The notes under the pieces are model-generated. The model was not told where the DNA came from and ran no database searches. It saw only the letters and a list, made by a program, of their open reading frames with translations. The position numbers were made by a program, and so were the translations under genes. A stretch of 64,000 nt of DNA, from the NCBI GenBank assembly GCA_016789025.1, contig JAEURC010000015.1:1-64000 (forward strand). Direction: 5' to 3'. The stretch comes from Anaerolineales bacterium (lineage in GTDB: Bacteria; Chloroflexota; Anaerolineae; Anaerolineales; Villigracilaceae). Positions 39,611 through 48,603 of the stretch are shown here, one piece after another; position 1 is the stretch's first letter, and every line of letters begins with the position of its first letter.

Positions 39611-40875
39611 CCCCCCTCACCCCTAGCCCCTCTCCCACAAAGAGAGGGGGACAACCCGCTTATAACGTCAACATCGAAAGACGGAATCGCACAGGCAATG
39701 TGTGGCGTTGGGTCTTCCGCGCCTCTACGATTGTCGGCATTATCGCGCTGACTGCGTTGATCCTGAATATTATGAATAGCGCGTTCGGGTACGCCGCGTT
39801 AGAAGCCAAAGTAGACCCCGCCACATTGACGGTGGATGGTCTTCCATTGGAGCAACAAAGCAAAGAGCAACTTGTCGAGTTGTTGCGATCTAAATTATCC
39901 AAAGGCGCGTTCAACAAACTGGATAACGAAACATCCTTTGAAGAACGCTCGCGTGCGAATGTACTTCAAGTTGTCAACGAACGCATTGTCAGATATGAAG
40001 TTGTGCAAGTGTGGACGTTGTGGACGTCCCTTACGAAAGCCGATGAGATCAGAGCCATCGCCGCAACAGAGTTTCCAACTGCGGAACTGAAGTTCATCTC
40101 ATGGCTCACCACAGATTTCGTCACACGCCCGCAATCCAGCGAAGCGATCACCACAGGCGTGCGCACCGCCATCCTCGGCTCGTTGTGGACGATCCTCTTC
40201 ACCATCCTCTTTGCGTTTCCGATCGGGGTCGGCGCGGCGATCTATCTCGAAGAATACGCGACCGATAACTGGCTCAACCGCGCGATCCGCACCAACATCA
40301 ACAATCTCGCGGGCGTGCCTTCCATCGTCTATGGCATCCTTGGGCTTGCCATCTTCGTGCGGACTCTCGAACCCCTCACCAGCGGAGAGCTCTTTGGGAT
40401 GGTGGACTCAACCACAGCGAACGGACGAACCGTGCTCGCCGCGGGGCTGACCCTCGGTCTGCTCGTGCTTCCGATCATCATTATCAACGCCCAGGAGGCG
40501 ATCCGCGCGGTGCCTCAATCCCTGCGCAAAGCGAGTTACGGACTCGGCGCAACAAAATGGCAGACGATCTGGTCTCACGTGTTGCCCAATGCCATGCCAG
40601 GCATCCTGACGGGCACGATCCTTGCGATCTCACGCGCCATCGGCGAGACCGCTCCGCTGGTGGTCGTCGGCGCGTCCACGGCGATCAGTTTTGACCCCGA
40701 GTCGCCGTTCTCAAAATTTACAACCTTACCGATCCAAATCTATCAATGGACTGCCCGCCCGCAAGCCGAGTTCCGCAGTGTTGCCGCGGCGACCATCCTC
40801 GTTCTGCTGGTCATGCTGCTCAGCCTGAACGCATCGGCGGTCATTCTACGAAATCGTTTCAGCAGGAAATACTAA
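39607..40875 (+). CDS. pstA: Phosphate ABC transporter permease PstA, enlarged
   Basis: A 422-aa PstA, well above the usual 280-300. The permease core is standard: AVPQSLRKASYGLGATKWQTIWSHVLP and AISRAIGETAPLVVVG. Two additions are seen. The first ~18 residues (MTPLTPSPSPTKRGG) are the translation of a dispersed CCCCTCACCCC/CCTCTCCC repeat. Then, after the first membrane helix, about 110 extra residues (about 55-165) form a charged extracytoplasmic loop before the second helix. The repeat carries the overlapping start, so an internal start further down is not obvious. Confidence 0.93.
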   Translation: MTPLTPSPSPTKRGGQPAYNVNIERRNRTGNVWRWVFRASTIVGIIALTALILNIMNSAFGYAALEAKVDPATLTVDGLPLEQQSKEQLVELLRSKLSKGAFNKLDNETSFEERSRANVLQVVNERIVRYEVVQVWTLWTSLTKADEIRAIAATEFPTAELKFISWLTTDFVTRPQSSEAITTGVRTAILGSLWTILFTILFAFPIGVGAAIYLEEYATDNWLNRAIRTNINNLAGVPSIVYGILGLAIFVRTLEPLTSGELFGMVDSTTANGRTVLAAGLTLGLLVLPIIIINAQEAIRAVPQSLRKASYGLGATKWQTIWSHVLPNAMPGILTGTILAISRAIGETAPLVVVGASTAISFDPESPFSKFTTLPIQIYQWTARPQAEFRSVAAATILVLLVMLLSLNASAVILRNRFSRKY

Positions 40876-40878
40876 ACC

Positions 40879-41667
40879 ATGACACAACCATCCACAGAAA
40901 GATCGCCATTCGTACTCGAAACCAAAGACCTGGGAATTTTCTACGGAGACTTCCGCGCTGTGGCGAGTGTGAACATTCCCATCGAACGGCACAAGATCAC
41001 CGCCATCATCGGTCCATCGGGGTGCGGCAAAAGCACATTACTGCGCGCCTTCAACCGCATGAACGAACTCTCCACGGGCACGCGCATCGAGGGCGAGGTT
41101 TTGTTTGAAGGGGAGAATCTGTATCACCCAATGGTGGACCCAGTCGAGGTCCGATATAGAATCGGTATGGTCTTCCAGAAACCGAACCCGTTCCCGAAAT
41201 CCATTTACGAAAATATTGCCTGGGGCGCGCGCATCCACGGCTACAAAGGCAAGATGGAAGAGTTGGTCGAATCCTGTTTGCGGCAAGCCGCGTTATGGGA
41301 CGAAGTGAAGGATAAGTTGACTCAATCGGGCTTGGCGCTTTCAGGCGGACAACAACAACGCCTGTGCATTGCGCGCGCGCTGGCGGTTCAACCCGAAGTC
41401 ATTTTGATGGACGAACCCGCCTCCGCGCTCGACCCGATCGCCACGCTCAAGATCGAAGAGTTGATGCAGGAGCTCAAAAAGAATTACACCATCGTCATCG
41501 TCACACACAACATGCAGCAAGCCGCCCGCGCCTCCGATCGCACCGCCATGATGATGATCAACCATGAGCGCTCAGGCACGGTGATCGAGTTCAACGAGAC
41601 GCAAAAGATATTCACGAATCCGAAAGACAAACGCACCGAGGATTACGTGACAGGCAGGTTCGGATAA
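40879..41667 (+). CDS. pstB: Phosphate ABC transporter ATPase PstB
   Basis: A 262-aa ABC ATPase with Walker [10 protein letters not shown] (about 45-53), Q-loop region [13 protein letters not shown], signature [15 protein letters not shown], Walker [14 protein letters not shown] and H-loop THNMQQA. The [13 protein letters not shown] segment is specific to PstB. It powers phosphate uptake through PstCA. It lies three bases after pstA and 45 bases before phoU. Intact. Confidence 0.97.
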   Translation: MTQPSTERSPFVLETKDLGIFYGDFRAVASVNIPIERHKITAIIGPSGCGKSTLLRAFNRMNELSTGTRIEGEVLFEGENLYHPMVDPVEVRYRIGMVFQKPNPFPKSIYENIAWGARIHGYKGKMEELVESCLRQAALWDEVKDKLTQSGLALSGGQQQRLCIARALAVQPEVILMDEPASALDPIATLKIEELMQELKKNYTIVIVTHNMQQAARASDRTAMMMINHERSGTVIEFNETQKIFTNPKDKRTEDYVTGRFG

Positions 41668-41712
41668 AAAACCAGTTTATAATATCCCGCACGATGATTC
41701 AACGAGGCTGTT

Positions 41713-42402
41713 ATGCTTAGAAAAACGTTTGAAGGCGAAATTCAACAACTTAAAGACGATGTCTTATTGCTTGGCAGTATGGTGGAGCAAGCCATCCTCG
41801 ATTCGGTCGAGGCGTTGAAGAAGCGCGACGTGAAGGCGTCGGAACGAATCTTTGCCGAAGATGCGGCGATCAACAAAAAACGCTTCGACATCGAAAATAA
41901 ATTGATGGTCCTCATCGCCACGCAGCAACCGATGGCGCACGATCTGCGGCTGTTGGCATCCACCATGGAAATCATTTCCGAGTTGGAGCGCATGGGCGAT
42001 TACGCCAAGGGCATCGCCAACATCAACATCCGCATGGGAGACGCGCCCCTGCTCAAGCCGCTGATCGACGTGCCGCGCATGGCGCAGATCGGCGCGGACA
42101 TGCTCCACCGCGCGCTGACCGCTTTTGTGAACGAAGATGTAGAAATGGCGAAGTCCATCCCGATCCAGGACGATGAAGTGGACGCGCTCTACAATCAGGT
42201 CTATCACGAGTTGATGATGTTCATCATCCAAGACCCCAAGACCATCGAACGCGCGAACTGGCTGTTATGGGTGGCGCACAACCTCGAACGCGTCGCCGAC
42301 CGTGTGACGAACATCTGCGAACGGACGGTGTTCATCGTGACGGGCGAAATGAAAGAGATCAAAGCCACGGATGACGAGTTTTGGAAGGGACAACATTCGT
42401 AA
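41713..42402 (+). CDS. phoU: Phosphate signalling protein PhoU
   Basis: A 229-aa PhoU with two three-helix bundles; the metal-binding helix motifs are EIISELERMGDYAKGIA in the first bundle and NLERVADRVTNICERTVF in the second. It links Pst transporter state to PhoR and prevents kinase activity in phosphate-rich cells. It ends the phosphate operon; a strong terminator follows. Length and motifs are standard. Confidence 0.95.
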   Translation: MLRKTFEGEIQQLKDDVLLLGSMVEQAILDSVEALKKRDVKASERIFAEDAAINKKRFDIENKLMVLIATQQPMAHDLRLLASTMEIISELERMGDYAKGIANINIRMGDAPLLKPLIDVPRMAQIGADMLHRALTAFVNEDVEMAKSIPIQDDEVDALYNQVYHELMMFIIQDPKTIERANWLLWVAHNLERVADRVTNICERTVFIVTGEMKEIKATDDEFWKGQHS

Positions 42403-42428
42403 GGTGGTAATTGGTAAATAGTAATTGG

Positions 42429-42463
42429 AAAGCGCGGACATCAAAACGATGTCCGCGCTTTTT
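42429..42463 (+). terminator. Terminator of the pst-phoU operon
   Basis: AAAGCGCGGACATC (42429-42442) pairs with GATGTCCGCGCTTT (42448-42461), then TTG TTG TTT; 14-bp stem. Confidence 0.9.
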
Positions 42464-42605
42464 GTTGTTTGCCTGTTTACTTGCGTTGCCGTGGTGACAG
42501 TTAATTGTTCCGCTGAAAGATTTCAACCGCGCCGATGACGCGCTCTGATGTAGTAGAAGTATGTGAAGGTTGCGGAGGAGTTAGCGGGCTGAGGGTTATG
42601 ACCGA

Positions 42606-43952
42606 TTAACGGTTTTGGGGTACATCCCTGAAATCCAGTTCATTTTCAAGCGTGGGCGAGGCTTTTTGCAGTAGGTGAACTACCGTCCAGTGTAACCACA
42701 TGTAACTGATTGTTGTGATGATGAAGAGAACAAAGAAAGTGGTCTGCGGAAGCCAAGTCAATTCTAAAATAGAGGCAAACATGGGCGGGAGGAAGAACCC
42801 GCCAAGCGCGCCAAGCATGCCCACCAGCCCGCCTACGGCGCCGACATCATACGGGAAATATTCGGGGATATATTTATAGACTGCCGCCTTGCCGATTCCC
42901 ATGCATACACCCACAATGAAAACCAACACAGTGAACCAGGTCGCGTTCAATGAGAAAAGGAACATCTCTGTTTCGCCCGTCGCGGCGAATCGGGTTGGAA
43001 CATGTACGATGAAATATCCTTGAGGCAAGGATAAAATGCCTGTGGCGAAAAACATGGCGCCGAAGACCCAGTACATCAATCGACGCGCGCCAAATTTATC
43101 CGAAAGATAACCGCCTAAAGGACGCAACAAACTTGCGGGAAAGATAAACAAAGCAGTCAGGAGAGCCGCGGAATGTAATTCCATTCCGTACACGTCCACG
43201 TAATATTTCGGAAGCCAGACCGACAGCGCCACATATGCGCCAAACACCACTACGTAATACAAACTGAACCGCCACACGCGGATTTGTTTCAGCGGCGCGA
43301 GCAGTTCTTTGAGTGGACGGGTCGCGCCGGGTTTGTGGTCGTGCATCGGCGTGAAGAACCAGTTTGCGATGGCCATGATCGTCAGCAGAATGCAATACAA
43401 AAAGGGAACAAAGCGCCATCCGCCTGGAACGAACCCGCCTGCAAGACCAGCCACGGGAACTATGGCGATCAAGGTCGGACCTATGAGCTTGGTCACCGAT
43501 GCCCCGACATTTCCCGCGCCGAAAACTCCGAGTGCAAACCCCTGTTGCTCGCGCGGATACCATGCTGAGTTCCAGGAAATGCCGATCGAAAAAGCGTTGC
43601 CTGCCATCCCTACGAAGAACGCCCAAACCATCAACTCGGTGTAGGTGTCGGCCTGGCTGACCATGTACGATGGAATGATTGTAGCGGCGATCAGCAGAGT
43701 GAACACAATCTTCCCGCCAAAGCGGTCGGCGAGAATACCGAAGACCAGGCGCCAAAGCGAGCCGTTCAAGATGGCGACTGCCGCGAGCCAACTCAATTGC
43801 ACGTCGGTGAGACCGAACTCTTTGCGGATGGGAATGCCTAGCACACCGAACATCAGCCAGACGGCGAACATGATGGTGAAACCGATAGACGAGAGGACAA
43901 GAACGCTAGTCTTGCCTTTGTCGTTTGTTTGAAGAGAGGTTATTGAGGACAT
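42606..43952 (-). CDS. NarK-type nitrate/nitrite MFS transporter (NarK1-like)
   Basis: About 448 aa with twelve membrane helices. It has the nitrate/nitrite porter features: early FGVLGIPIRKEFGLTDVQLSWLAAV, the conserved GNVGASVTKLIGP nitrate-signature region (AGAGN-like, here FGAGNVGAS), and the C-terminal GLVGMLGALGGFFLP repeat (second nitrate signature). By these features it resembles the NarK1/NasA-like proton-coupled group. Placed second in the operon after another NarK. I start it at 43952, since upstream codons include a palindromic repeat. No nitrate reductase is in the window. Confidence 0.85.
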   Translation of the reverse strand: MSSITSLQTNDKGKTSVLVLSSIGFTIMFAVWLMFGVLGIPIRKEFGLTDVQLSWLAAVAILNGSLWRLVFGILADRFGGKIVFTLLIAATIIPSYMVSQADTYTELMVWAFFVGMAGNAFSIGISWNSAWYPREQQGFALGVFGAGNVGASVTKLIGPTLIAIVPVAGLAGGFVPGGWRFVPFLYCILLTIMAIANWFFTPMHDHKPGATRPLKELLAPLKQIRVWRFSLYYVVVFGAYVALSVWLPKYYVDVYGMELHSAALLTALFIFPASLLRPLGGYLSDKFGARRLMYWVFGAMFFATGILSLPQGYFIVHVPTRFAATGETEMFLFSLNATWFTVLVFIVGVCMGIGKAAVYKYIPEYFPYDVGAVGGLVGMLGALGGFFLPPMFASILELTWLPQTTFFVLFIITTISYMWLHWTVVHLLQKASPTLENELDFRDVPQNR

Positions 43953-44004
43953 TGTTTCTTTTCTCGCGTAGAGCGTGTTCTCTAACACACCCGTTGACGT
44001 AAAG

Positions 44005-44025
44005 CGCAAAACAAATTTTGCGGCA
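44005..44025. repeat. Diverged CGCAAAA-TTTTGCG palindrome
   Basis: CGCAAAACAAATTTTGCG followed by GCACA, related to the elements at 9916-9943 and 27990-28012; lies between the two narK-type genes. Confidence 0.6.
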
Positions 44026-44031
44026 CAACTA

Positions 44032-45354
44032 TCATGAAGGTTTCTCACAACCCTTGCGGGTGTAGTACCACCAGTTGATGGCAATGGCGATGAGGAAGAA
44101 GACGACCATGCCGTAGAAGAACATAACGGGCGAGCCTGTATGAGTAATGGATAAACCGATCAAGATAGAGAAGATGAATGGCCCGTATGCCGCAACACCC
44201 GCCGTCCAGCCGATGACGCCCGCGCCTTGGCGGGGATTATCGGCAAAGATGATTGGATATTGTCGGAAGGTCGCGGCGTTGCCGATACCCGCAAAGAAGA
44301 ACAATACGAGCATGAGGATGACGAAGAGCGGGAATTGGTCGAGCGATGTGGGCGTCAATAATCCCATGAAGACCATCGCCAGCGATGTGATGATGAGGAC
44401 AATACCCGTGATGTGAGTCAGGATTGCGCCGCCAAATCTATCTGCCACGGGACCGAACATCGTCCGCGAGAGGGAACCAACCAAAGGACCGAGAAAGGCA
44501 TAGGTCAGAGGATCAGGCGCCCCGTCGAAGGAGCCGTAGAGATTTTTGATCAGGAGTGGAAACGCGGCGGCGAGTCCAGAGAAGGAACCAAAGGTCATGA
44601 TGTAGGTGACGGTGCAAAACCACGTATGTTTGAGTTTGAAGATGTCCAACTGTTCCTTGAACGAGGCTTTAATTGGGACGCTGCGCAGAAAATTCCACGC
44701 GATCATGCCGCCGATGATTAAAAACGGCGCGTACCAGAATGCCGCGTTTTGAAGCCAGACGGTTTTGGTCGTATCTCCGATACTCAACGTCTGCGAGGCG
44801 CCAAACGACGCGATGCCGATAATCCACGGTGTGATGAATTGCGCAACACTGACGCCGAAGTTGCCAATACCCGCCTGCACGCCGAGCGCTGTTCCTTGCA
44901 TATGTTTTGGGAAAAAGAAGCGCGTGCTCGGCATATATGAGGAGAAGTCGCCGCCGCCGAAGCCCGCTGTGAAGGCTAAAACCATGAATACCCAAAACGG
45001 CGTGTTGGGATTCATTACTGCCAACCCGATGCCAAGGCATGGTATCAATTTGAGGATCGTCGTGTAAGTAATGACGTGCCGCGTGCCATAGATAGGTATC
45101 AGGAACATGTTTATGATGCGGAGCGTTCCGCCAGCCAGCCCCGGCATTGCCGCCAGCCAGAACAACTGCATGGTGTCGAATTTGAATCCGATCTGCGGAA
45201 TCCGCACGACGATGGCGCTCATCATGAACCAGGTGGCGAAGGAAAAGGTCAAGCCAACGGTTGTGATGAATAACGTGCGCCAGGCGATCTTCCTGCCTGT
45301 TTTTTTCCAGAATTCGGTGTTCTCTGGATCCCAGTGTGTGAGCCAGGTTTCCAT
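44032..45354 (-). CDS. NarK-type nitrate/nitrite MFS transporter (NarK2-like)
   Basis: About 440 aa, twelve helices. The N-terminal WDPENTEFWKKTGRKIAWRTLF matches the E. coli NarK/NarU start (WxPEDxxFWExTGKKIA), and the nitrate signatures VQAGIGNFGVSVAQFITP and GWTAGVAAYGPFIFS are present. It should exchange nitrate for nitrite or import nitrate. The start (45354) is chosen at METWLTHWDPEN. It and the following NarK1-like gene are about 80 bases apart and presumably one transcript. A 128-bp inverted-repeat element lies just upstream. Confidence 0.88.
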   Translation of the reverse strand: METWLTHWDPENTEFWKKTGRKIAWRTLFITTVGLTFSFATWFMMSAIVVRIPQIGFKFDTMQLFWLAAMPGLAGGTLRIINMFLIPIYGTRHVITYTTILKLIPCLGIGLAVMNPNTPFWVFMVLAFTAGFGGGDFSSYMPSTRFFFPKHMQGTALGVQAGIGNFGVSVAQFITPWIIGIASFGASQTLSIGDTTKTVWLQNAAFWYAPFLIIGGMIAWNFLRSVPIKASFKEQLDIFKLKHTWFCTVTYIMTFGSFSGLAAAFPLLIKNLYGSFDGAPDPLTYAFLGPLVGSLSRTMFGPVADRFGGAILTHITGIVLIITSLAMVFMGLLTPTSLDQFPLFVILMLVLFFFAGIGNAATFRQYPIIFADNPRQGAGVIGWTAGVAAYGPFIFSILIGLSITHTGSPVMFFYGMVVFFLIAIAINWWYYTRKGCEKPS

Positions 45355-45392
45355 ACGATGAGTGCTCCTTTTACAGATTACAACGATCAACG

Positions 45393-45520
45393 ACTAGAAG
45401 TCATCTCAAAAATGTCACCCTGAGCGTCAGCGAAGGGTCTCTACTGCCCAAATAAGAGACTCTTCGGTCGCAAACCCTGCTCCCTCAGAGTGACACGGTG
45501 TTTTTGAGACAAGTTCTAGT
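45393..45520. mobile_element. 128-bp MITE-like inverted-repeat element
   Basis: Imperfect terminal inverted repeats: ACTAGAAGTCATCTCAAAAA on the left against ACTAGAACTTGTCTCAAAAA (reverse complement of the right end), continuing through TGTCACCCTGAG / CTCAGAGTGACA and GGGTCTC / GAGACTC. No coding capacity. Upstream of the NarK operon. Confidence 0.65.
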
Positions 45521-46129
45521 AATCGTTTTAGAATATGTCAAAATTCGAAAATTGCTTCAGACGCCTTGCGCCATGTTTTCGCCAGTAGCACCGCCATTTC
45601 CGAACATGATGGACAACAATAAAACATTCAGTTATCCCGCGGGGGATGGTCAACTGGTTGGTCTACACAACGGGCAGGTGGATAGGAGGAATGGGCAAGG
45701 GAAGGGGGACACATGTTCGTTGTTAAAATAATAATAAGGCAAGATTACCGTTGAGAAATAAATGGGAATAGTGCTGTTTGTTACTTTTTAGATAGTTGAA
45801 AGTTATTTCAATAAACCCCTTGGTGGAACAGGGAAGGATGGCGAGAATCTAATAGAAGCTTCCGTTACAGACTAGTGGAGAGCGCCCCTGATCCACCTCG
45901 CCTGATACGCCAGTGAAGAAAGAGACGAAACGCCCATGTATCCGGTTGATGCTGTTTAACGAAACCTTTTGACGCCTTCCGGATAGAGGCAATCAGCGAC
46001 GAGGAAGCGGAGTCTTCGTTGGAATAGAGGGCTGTAGGTGTGTTTGGCGCGAGTCGTGAATATGTTTACCGTATGATTTCCTCCCTGGCGACTCGGTTTT
46101 TTATCCCCCAAGGAAAAAGAACTTAGGAT
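45521..46129. other. Gene-poor region
   Basis: About 600 bases. Short frames occur on both strands (e.g. a 77-codon frame ending at 45731, and an ATG-less minus-strand stretch of about 70 codons between 46060 and 45870) but none resembles a known protein, and no rRNA, tRNA or clear riboswitch is seen. Possibly decayed genes. Confidence 0.4.
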
Positions 46130-46735
46130 TTACTGACGCAACGTAAGCGTTGCCTTACTTTCCAAAACCGCGTAATACGCCTGACCCGCGCAGGCGCGGC
46201 AGAGGATCTTCGATTCCCAGAGAATCTCGCGCTGGTTGAGAATTTCCTCGCCACACGTGTTGCAGGTGACGCGCGTACCTGCCTGCCCGATCAGCGCGGG
46301 GATGTCGATACGCATGGTCACCCATTTGAAATCCAGCAGGTCTGCATCGGGTATGGTCTGATAGCTGAGTAGTTGTGCTTCCCAGCGGTTGCGGGCTTCG
46401 GGAGCGTATTCCCGAGCCAGTTTGCGCACATTAGGTCGCGGTGCAATACGGATAGCGCGTTCGGTTTGGGTGTCCACAAAGACAGCGGCAGTTTTACCGA
46501 AGTCTTCCACGCGGAGGGTGCGGCGTCCAACGTAACAGCCGGTTGCGGCGGAGATTCCATCTACGAAACAGCCGTCGGTTTCGACGAAGGCGAGGAGTCG
46601 TTTGTCGGATTGGGGCAGATCGAGGGCAAGTAGAGAAGCGGCAAACATCCCCATGCGCGCGCCCAACACCTGTCGAGGGCAGAGGCGATGATGACGTGTC
46701 GCGGAGTCGCGCAGAATTTCATCGAGGGATTTCAT
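46130..46735 (-). CDS. FmdE-domain protein with C-terminal zinc ribbon
   Basis: About 201 aa. The FmdE (formylmethanofuran dehydrogenase subunit E) domain is clear: HHRLCPRQVLGARMGM (about 16-31), ETDGCFVDGISAATGCYVGRRTLRVEDFGK (about 55-84) with its cysteines. The C-terminus is a treble-clef zinc ribbon CNTCGEEI...CRACAG. Outside methanogens such proteins occur beside molybdenum-enzyme genes and may bind metal or cofactor. Here no molybdoenzyme is adjacent. TATACT lies eight bases before the ATG at 46735, so the message may be near-leaderless. Confidence 0.82.
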   Translation of the reverse strand: MKSLDEILRDSATRHHRLCPRQVLGARMGMFAASLLALDLPQSDKRLLAFVETDGCFVDGISAATGCYVGRRTLRVEDFGKTAAVFVDTQTERAIRIAPRPNVRKLAREYAPEARNRWEAQLLSYQTIPDADLLDFKWVTMRIDIPALIGQAGTRVTCNTCGEEILNQREILWESKILCRACAGQAYYAVLESKATLTLRQ

Positions 46736-46981
46736 TGGCATCCAGTATAGCAAAACTTTGTAGATTGGCAAACTTAATAACGCAGAACGTCACGAAGTCT
46801 TCCTTGAAAAAGCTTGTTGCAAGTCGACAACCTTATGGAAGGAGCGTAAGGCTAGCGTCAAATTACGCTGCAACAAAAGTGGGTGGAAGGCGTGCCGCGA
46901 AGTTGGGGATATATCGCCGCAAGCCCGTAGCGTATCACCAATGCGATACCGCGTTAGGAGAATAACGCCGGCCAATAATTT

Positions 46982-47272
46982 TTATCCCCCCGGCAGTGGT
47001 TCCAATCCCTCGCGCAGGGGAGGAGCGCATGGCGATGCGCCGAACGATTCGGCGCACTCCTGCGCGGTGGGAGAAAAGAACGCGGTCGCTTGGCAATGCG
47101 CGTTCCCTTCCTCGCATCGTACAAAAACCGCCATTGTGATGGGCTTGCCAACGGATTCAAACATCGGCTGGAATTTCTCGTCGATCTCGCGCAAGCCATC
47201 GGCGCCCACATCCCATCGCCTAGCGATTTTATCTGTCTGGCGGGCAATTGTACTGCCGCCGCCGCAGTGCAA
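46982..47272 (-). CDS. Unrecognised small protein
   Basis: A 96-aa frame that reads like a real protein in its C-terminal two thirds: EIDEKFQPMFESVGKPITMAVFVRC then NAHCQATAFFSPTAQECAESFGASPCAPPLREGLEP. It has the look of a small alpha/beta domain with three cysteines, found as an orphan or near molybdenum-related genes in my recollection, but I cannot name the family. It lies between galK (35 bases upstream) and the FmdE gene on the same strand. Overlapping frames on both strands look less protein-like. Confidence 0.45.
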   Translation of the reverse strand: MHCGGGSTIARQTDKIARRWDVGADGLREIDEKFQPMFESVGKPITMAVFVRCEEGNAHCQATAFFSPTAQECAESFGASPCAPPLREGLEPLPGG

Positions 47273-47307
47273 CTACGGCGAAATAGGTTCAACTGTGCAA
47301 CTCCTAT

Positions 47308-48477
47308 TTATAACAATCTTGCCCCATCTGACGCGCGACAAATATAAATCCCGGGGTGAAGCCCCGTTTTTGATTTATATCCATTTGCCAGGCGTTCGAC
47401 AAATTCGCCAGCCTGCTCGCGCTCCACGAGATTGATCGTGCAACCGCCAAAGCCTGCGCCGGTCAGGCGAGCGCCATAGCATCCGCGCAAACCTTGCGCA
47501 ACCTCCACCATCGCATCCAGTTCAGGGATGGAAACTTCGTACAAGTCGCGCAGACTGACATGACATTGATTCATCAACTGACCAAAACGCTGGAGGTCGC
47601 CCGCTTCAAGCCACGATTGCGACTGCTTCACCCTCCCGATCTCTTCCACCACGTGACGCGACCTGCGCTCCAGTTCGGGAGGCAATGAATGCGCCAGTCT
47701 GTTGAAATCTTCCAGCGAAACATCGCGTAACGAGGCGATGTCGGACAAGTCGCTTTGGAGTAATTTCACGGTTGCCTCGCAGGCGTTGCGTCGATTGTTA
47801 TATTCGCCGCTGGTCAACTTGCGCCGAACGGTCGTATCAGCCACCACCAACGACACGCTTTCGGGCAACGGCAGTGAGCGATATTCCAACGAACGGCAGT
47901 CGAGCATCAACGTTTTGTTTTCCTCGCCGCACGCCGAAGCGAACTGATCCATGATCCCGCAATTGACGCCCACATATTGGTTCTCGGCTTTTTGCCCGAG
48001 TAAAGCGCGTTCCATGGGTGAACGCGTCCAACCGCCGAGGGTTTGCCATGCCAGAACGAACGCCATTTCCACCGAAGCGGAGGAACTCAAGCCGGAGCCG
48101 CGCGGCACATTCGAGAGAAATACCGCGTCCATTGCGGGTGTGGCAAGCCCCGCCTCGCCAAGCGCCCACATCACACCGGCGGGATAATGCGCCCATTCCG
48201 GGAGCGGTGAGCCGTTTCTTTGGGTTTTGGTAGACAACCCCTCAATGGAGAAAACAGCCTGTTGGTCGAAGTCCACAGCCGCAATGGTGGAATGATTCGT
48301 GGCAGAGGGGGAGAAAGCGATATACGTGGCGCGATCGATGGCGGCTGGGAGAACGAGTCCATCGTTGTAATCCACGTGCTCGCCTAGCAAGTTGACGCGC
48401 CCGGGCGCGCGGATGATGTGCGCCGGGGAATATCCGAAGCGCTCTTTAAATTGAGATGTGGCGGAATTCATGTCCAT
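47308..48477 (-). CDS. galK: Galactokinase
   Basis: A 389-aa GHMP kinase that phosphorylates galactose at C1 (Leloir pathway). The three family motifs are present: APGRVNLLGEHVDYNDG (about 24-40), the ATP-binding VPRGSGLSSSASVEMA (about 124-139) and the C-terminal LTGAGFGGCTINLV. The catalytic base Asp lies in GIMDQFASACG. galT, galE and a sugar porter are not nearby. The first two Met codons (48477, 48471) are equally possible starts. Identity is secure at family level; sugar specificity follows from the galactokinase-specific EHVDYNDG. Confidence 0.93.
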   Translation of the reverse strand: MDMNSATSQFKERFGYSPAHIIRAPGRVNLLGEHVDYNDGLVLPAAIDRATYIAFSPSATNHSTIAAVDFDQQAVFSIEGLSTKTQRNGSPLPEWAHYPAGVMWALGEAGLATPAMDAVFLSNVPRGSGLSSSASVEMAFVLAWQTLGGWTRSPMERALLGQKAENQYVGVNCGIMDQFASACGEENKTLMLDCRSLEYRSLPLPESVSLVVADTTVRRKLTSGEYNNRRNACEATVKLLQSDLSDIASLRDVSLEDFNRLAHSLPPELERRSRHVVEEIGRVKQSQSWLEAGDLQRFGQLMNQCHVSLRDLYEVSIPELDAMVEVAQGLRGCYGARLTGAGFGGCTINLVEREQAGEFVERLANGYKSKTGLHPGIYICRASDGARLL

Positions 48478-48603
48478 TGTGTATCATTCGGTACACCCGG
48501 TAGGGCTTGCGCCGAGGTCTCCATAAGTTTACCTGAGCCTGTAAAAATTGCATGTTTGGAGCGCTATCATGTTGGATCATTCGCAAGAGAATCGGAGGAT
48601 TGT

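Noticed and set aside
45498..45731. 77-codon plus-strand frame beside the MITE-like element
   Set aside because: Begins inside the inverted-repeat element, lacks a Shine-Dalgarno and looks like random sequence.
46790..46975. 61-codon minus-strand frame upstream of FmdE
   Set aside because: No protein-like pattern, and it coincides with the stem-rich leader region.
46736..46981. Possible molybdenum-cofactor riboswitch or other structured RNA upstream of the FmdE gene
   Set aside because: Only short stems (GCGTAA/TTACGC and GTATC/GATAC) are seen and no known riboswitch consensus could be matched by eye; left unclaimed.
47330..47375. ATAAATCCCGGGGTGAAGCCCCGTTTTTGATTTAT palindromic look inside the galK 3' end
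   Set aside because: The encoded residues (KSKTGLHPGIYICRASDGARLL) match normal galactokinase C-termini, so the sequence is ordinary coding DNA and not an inserted repeat.
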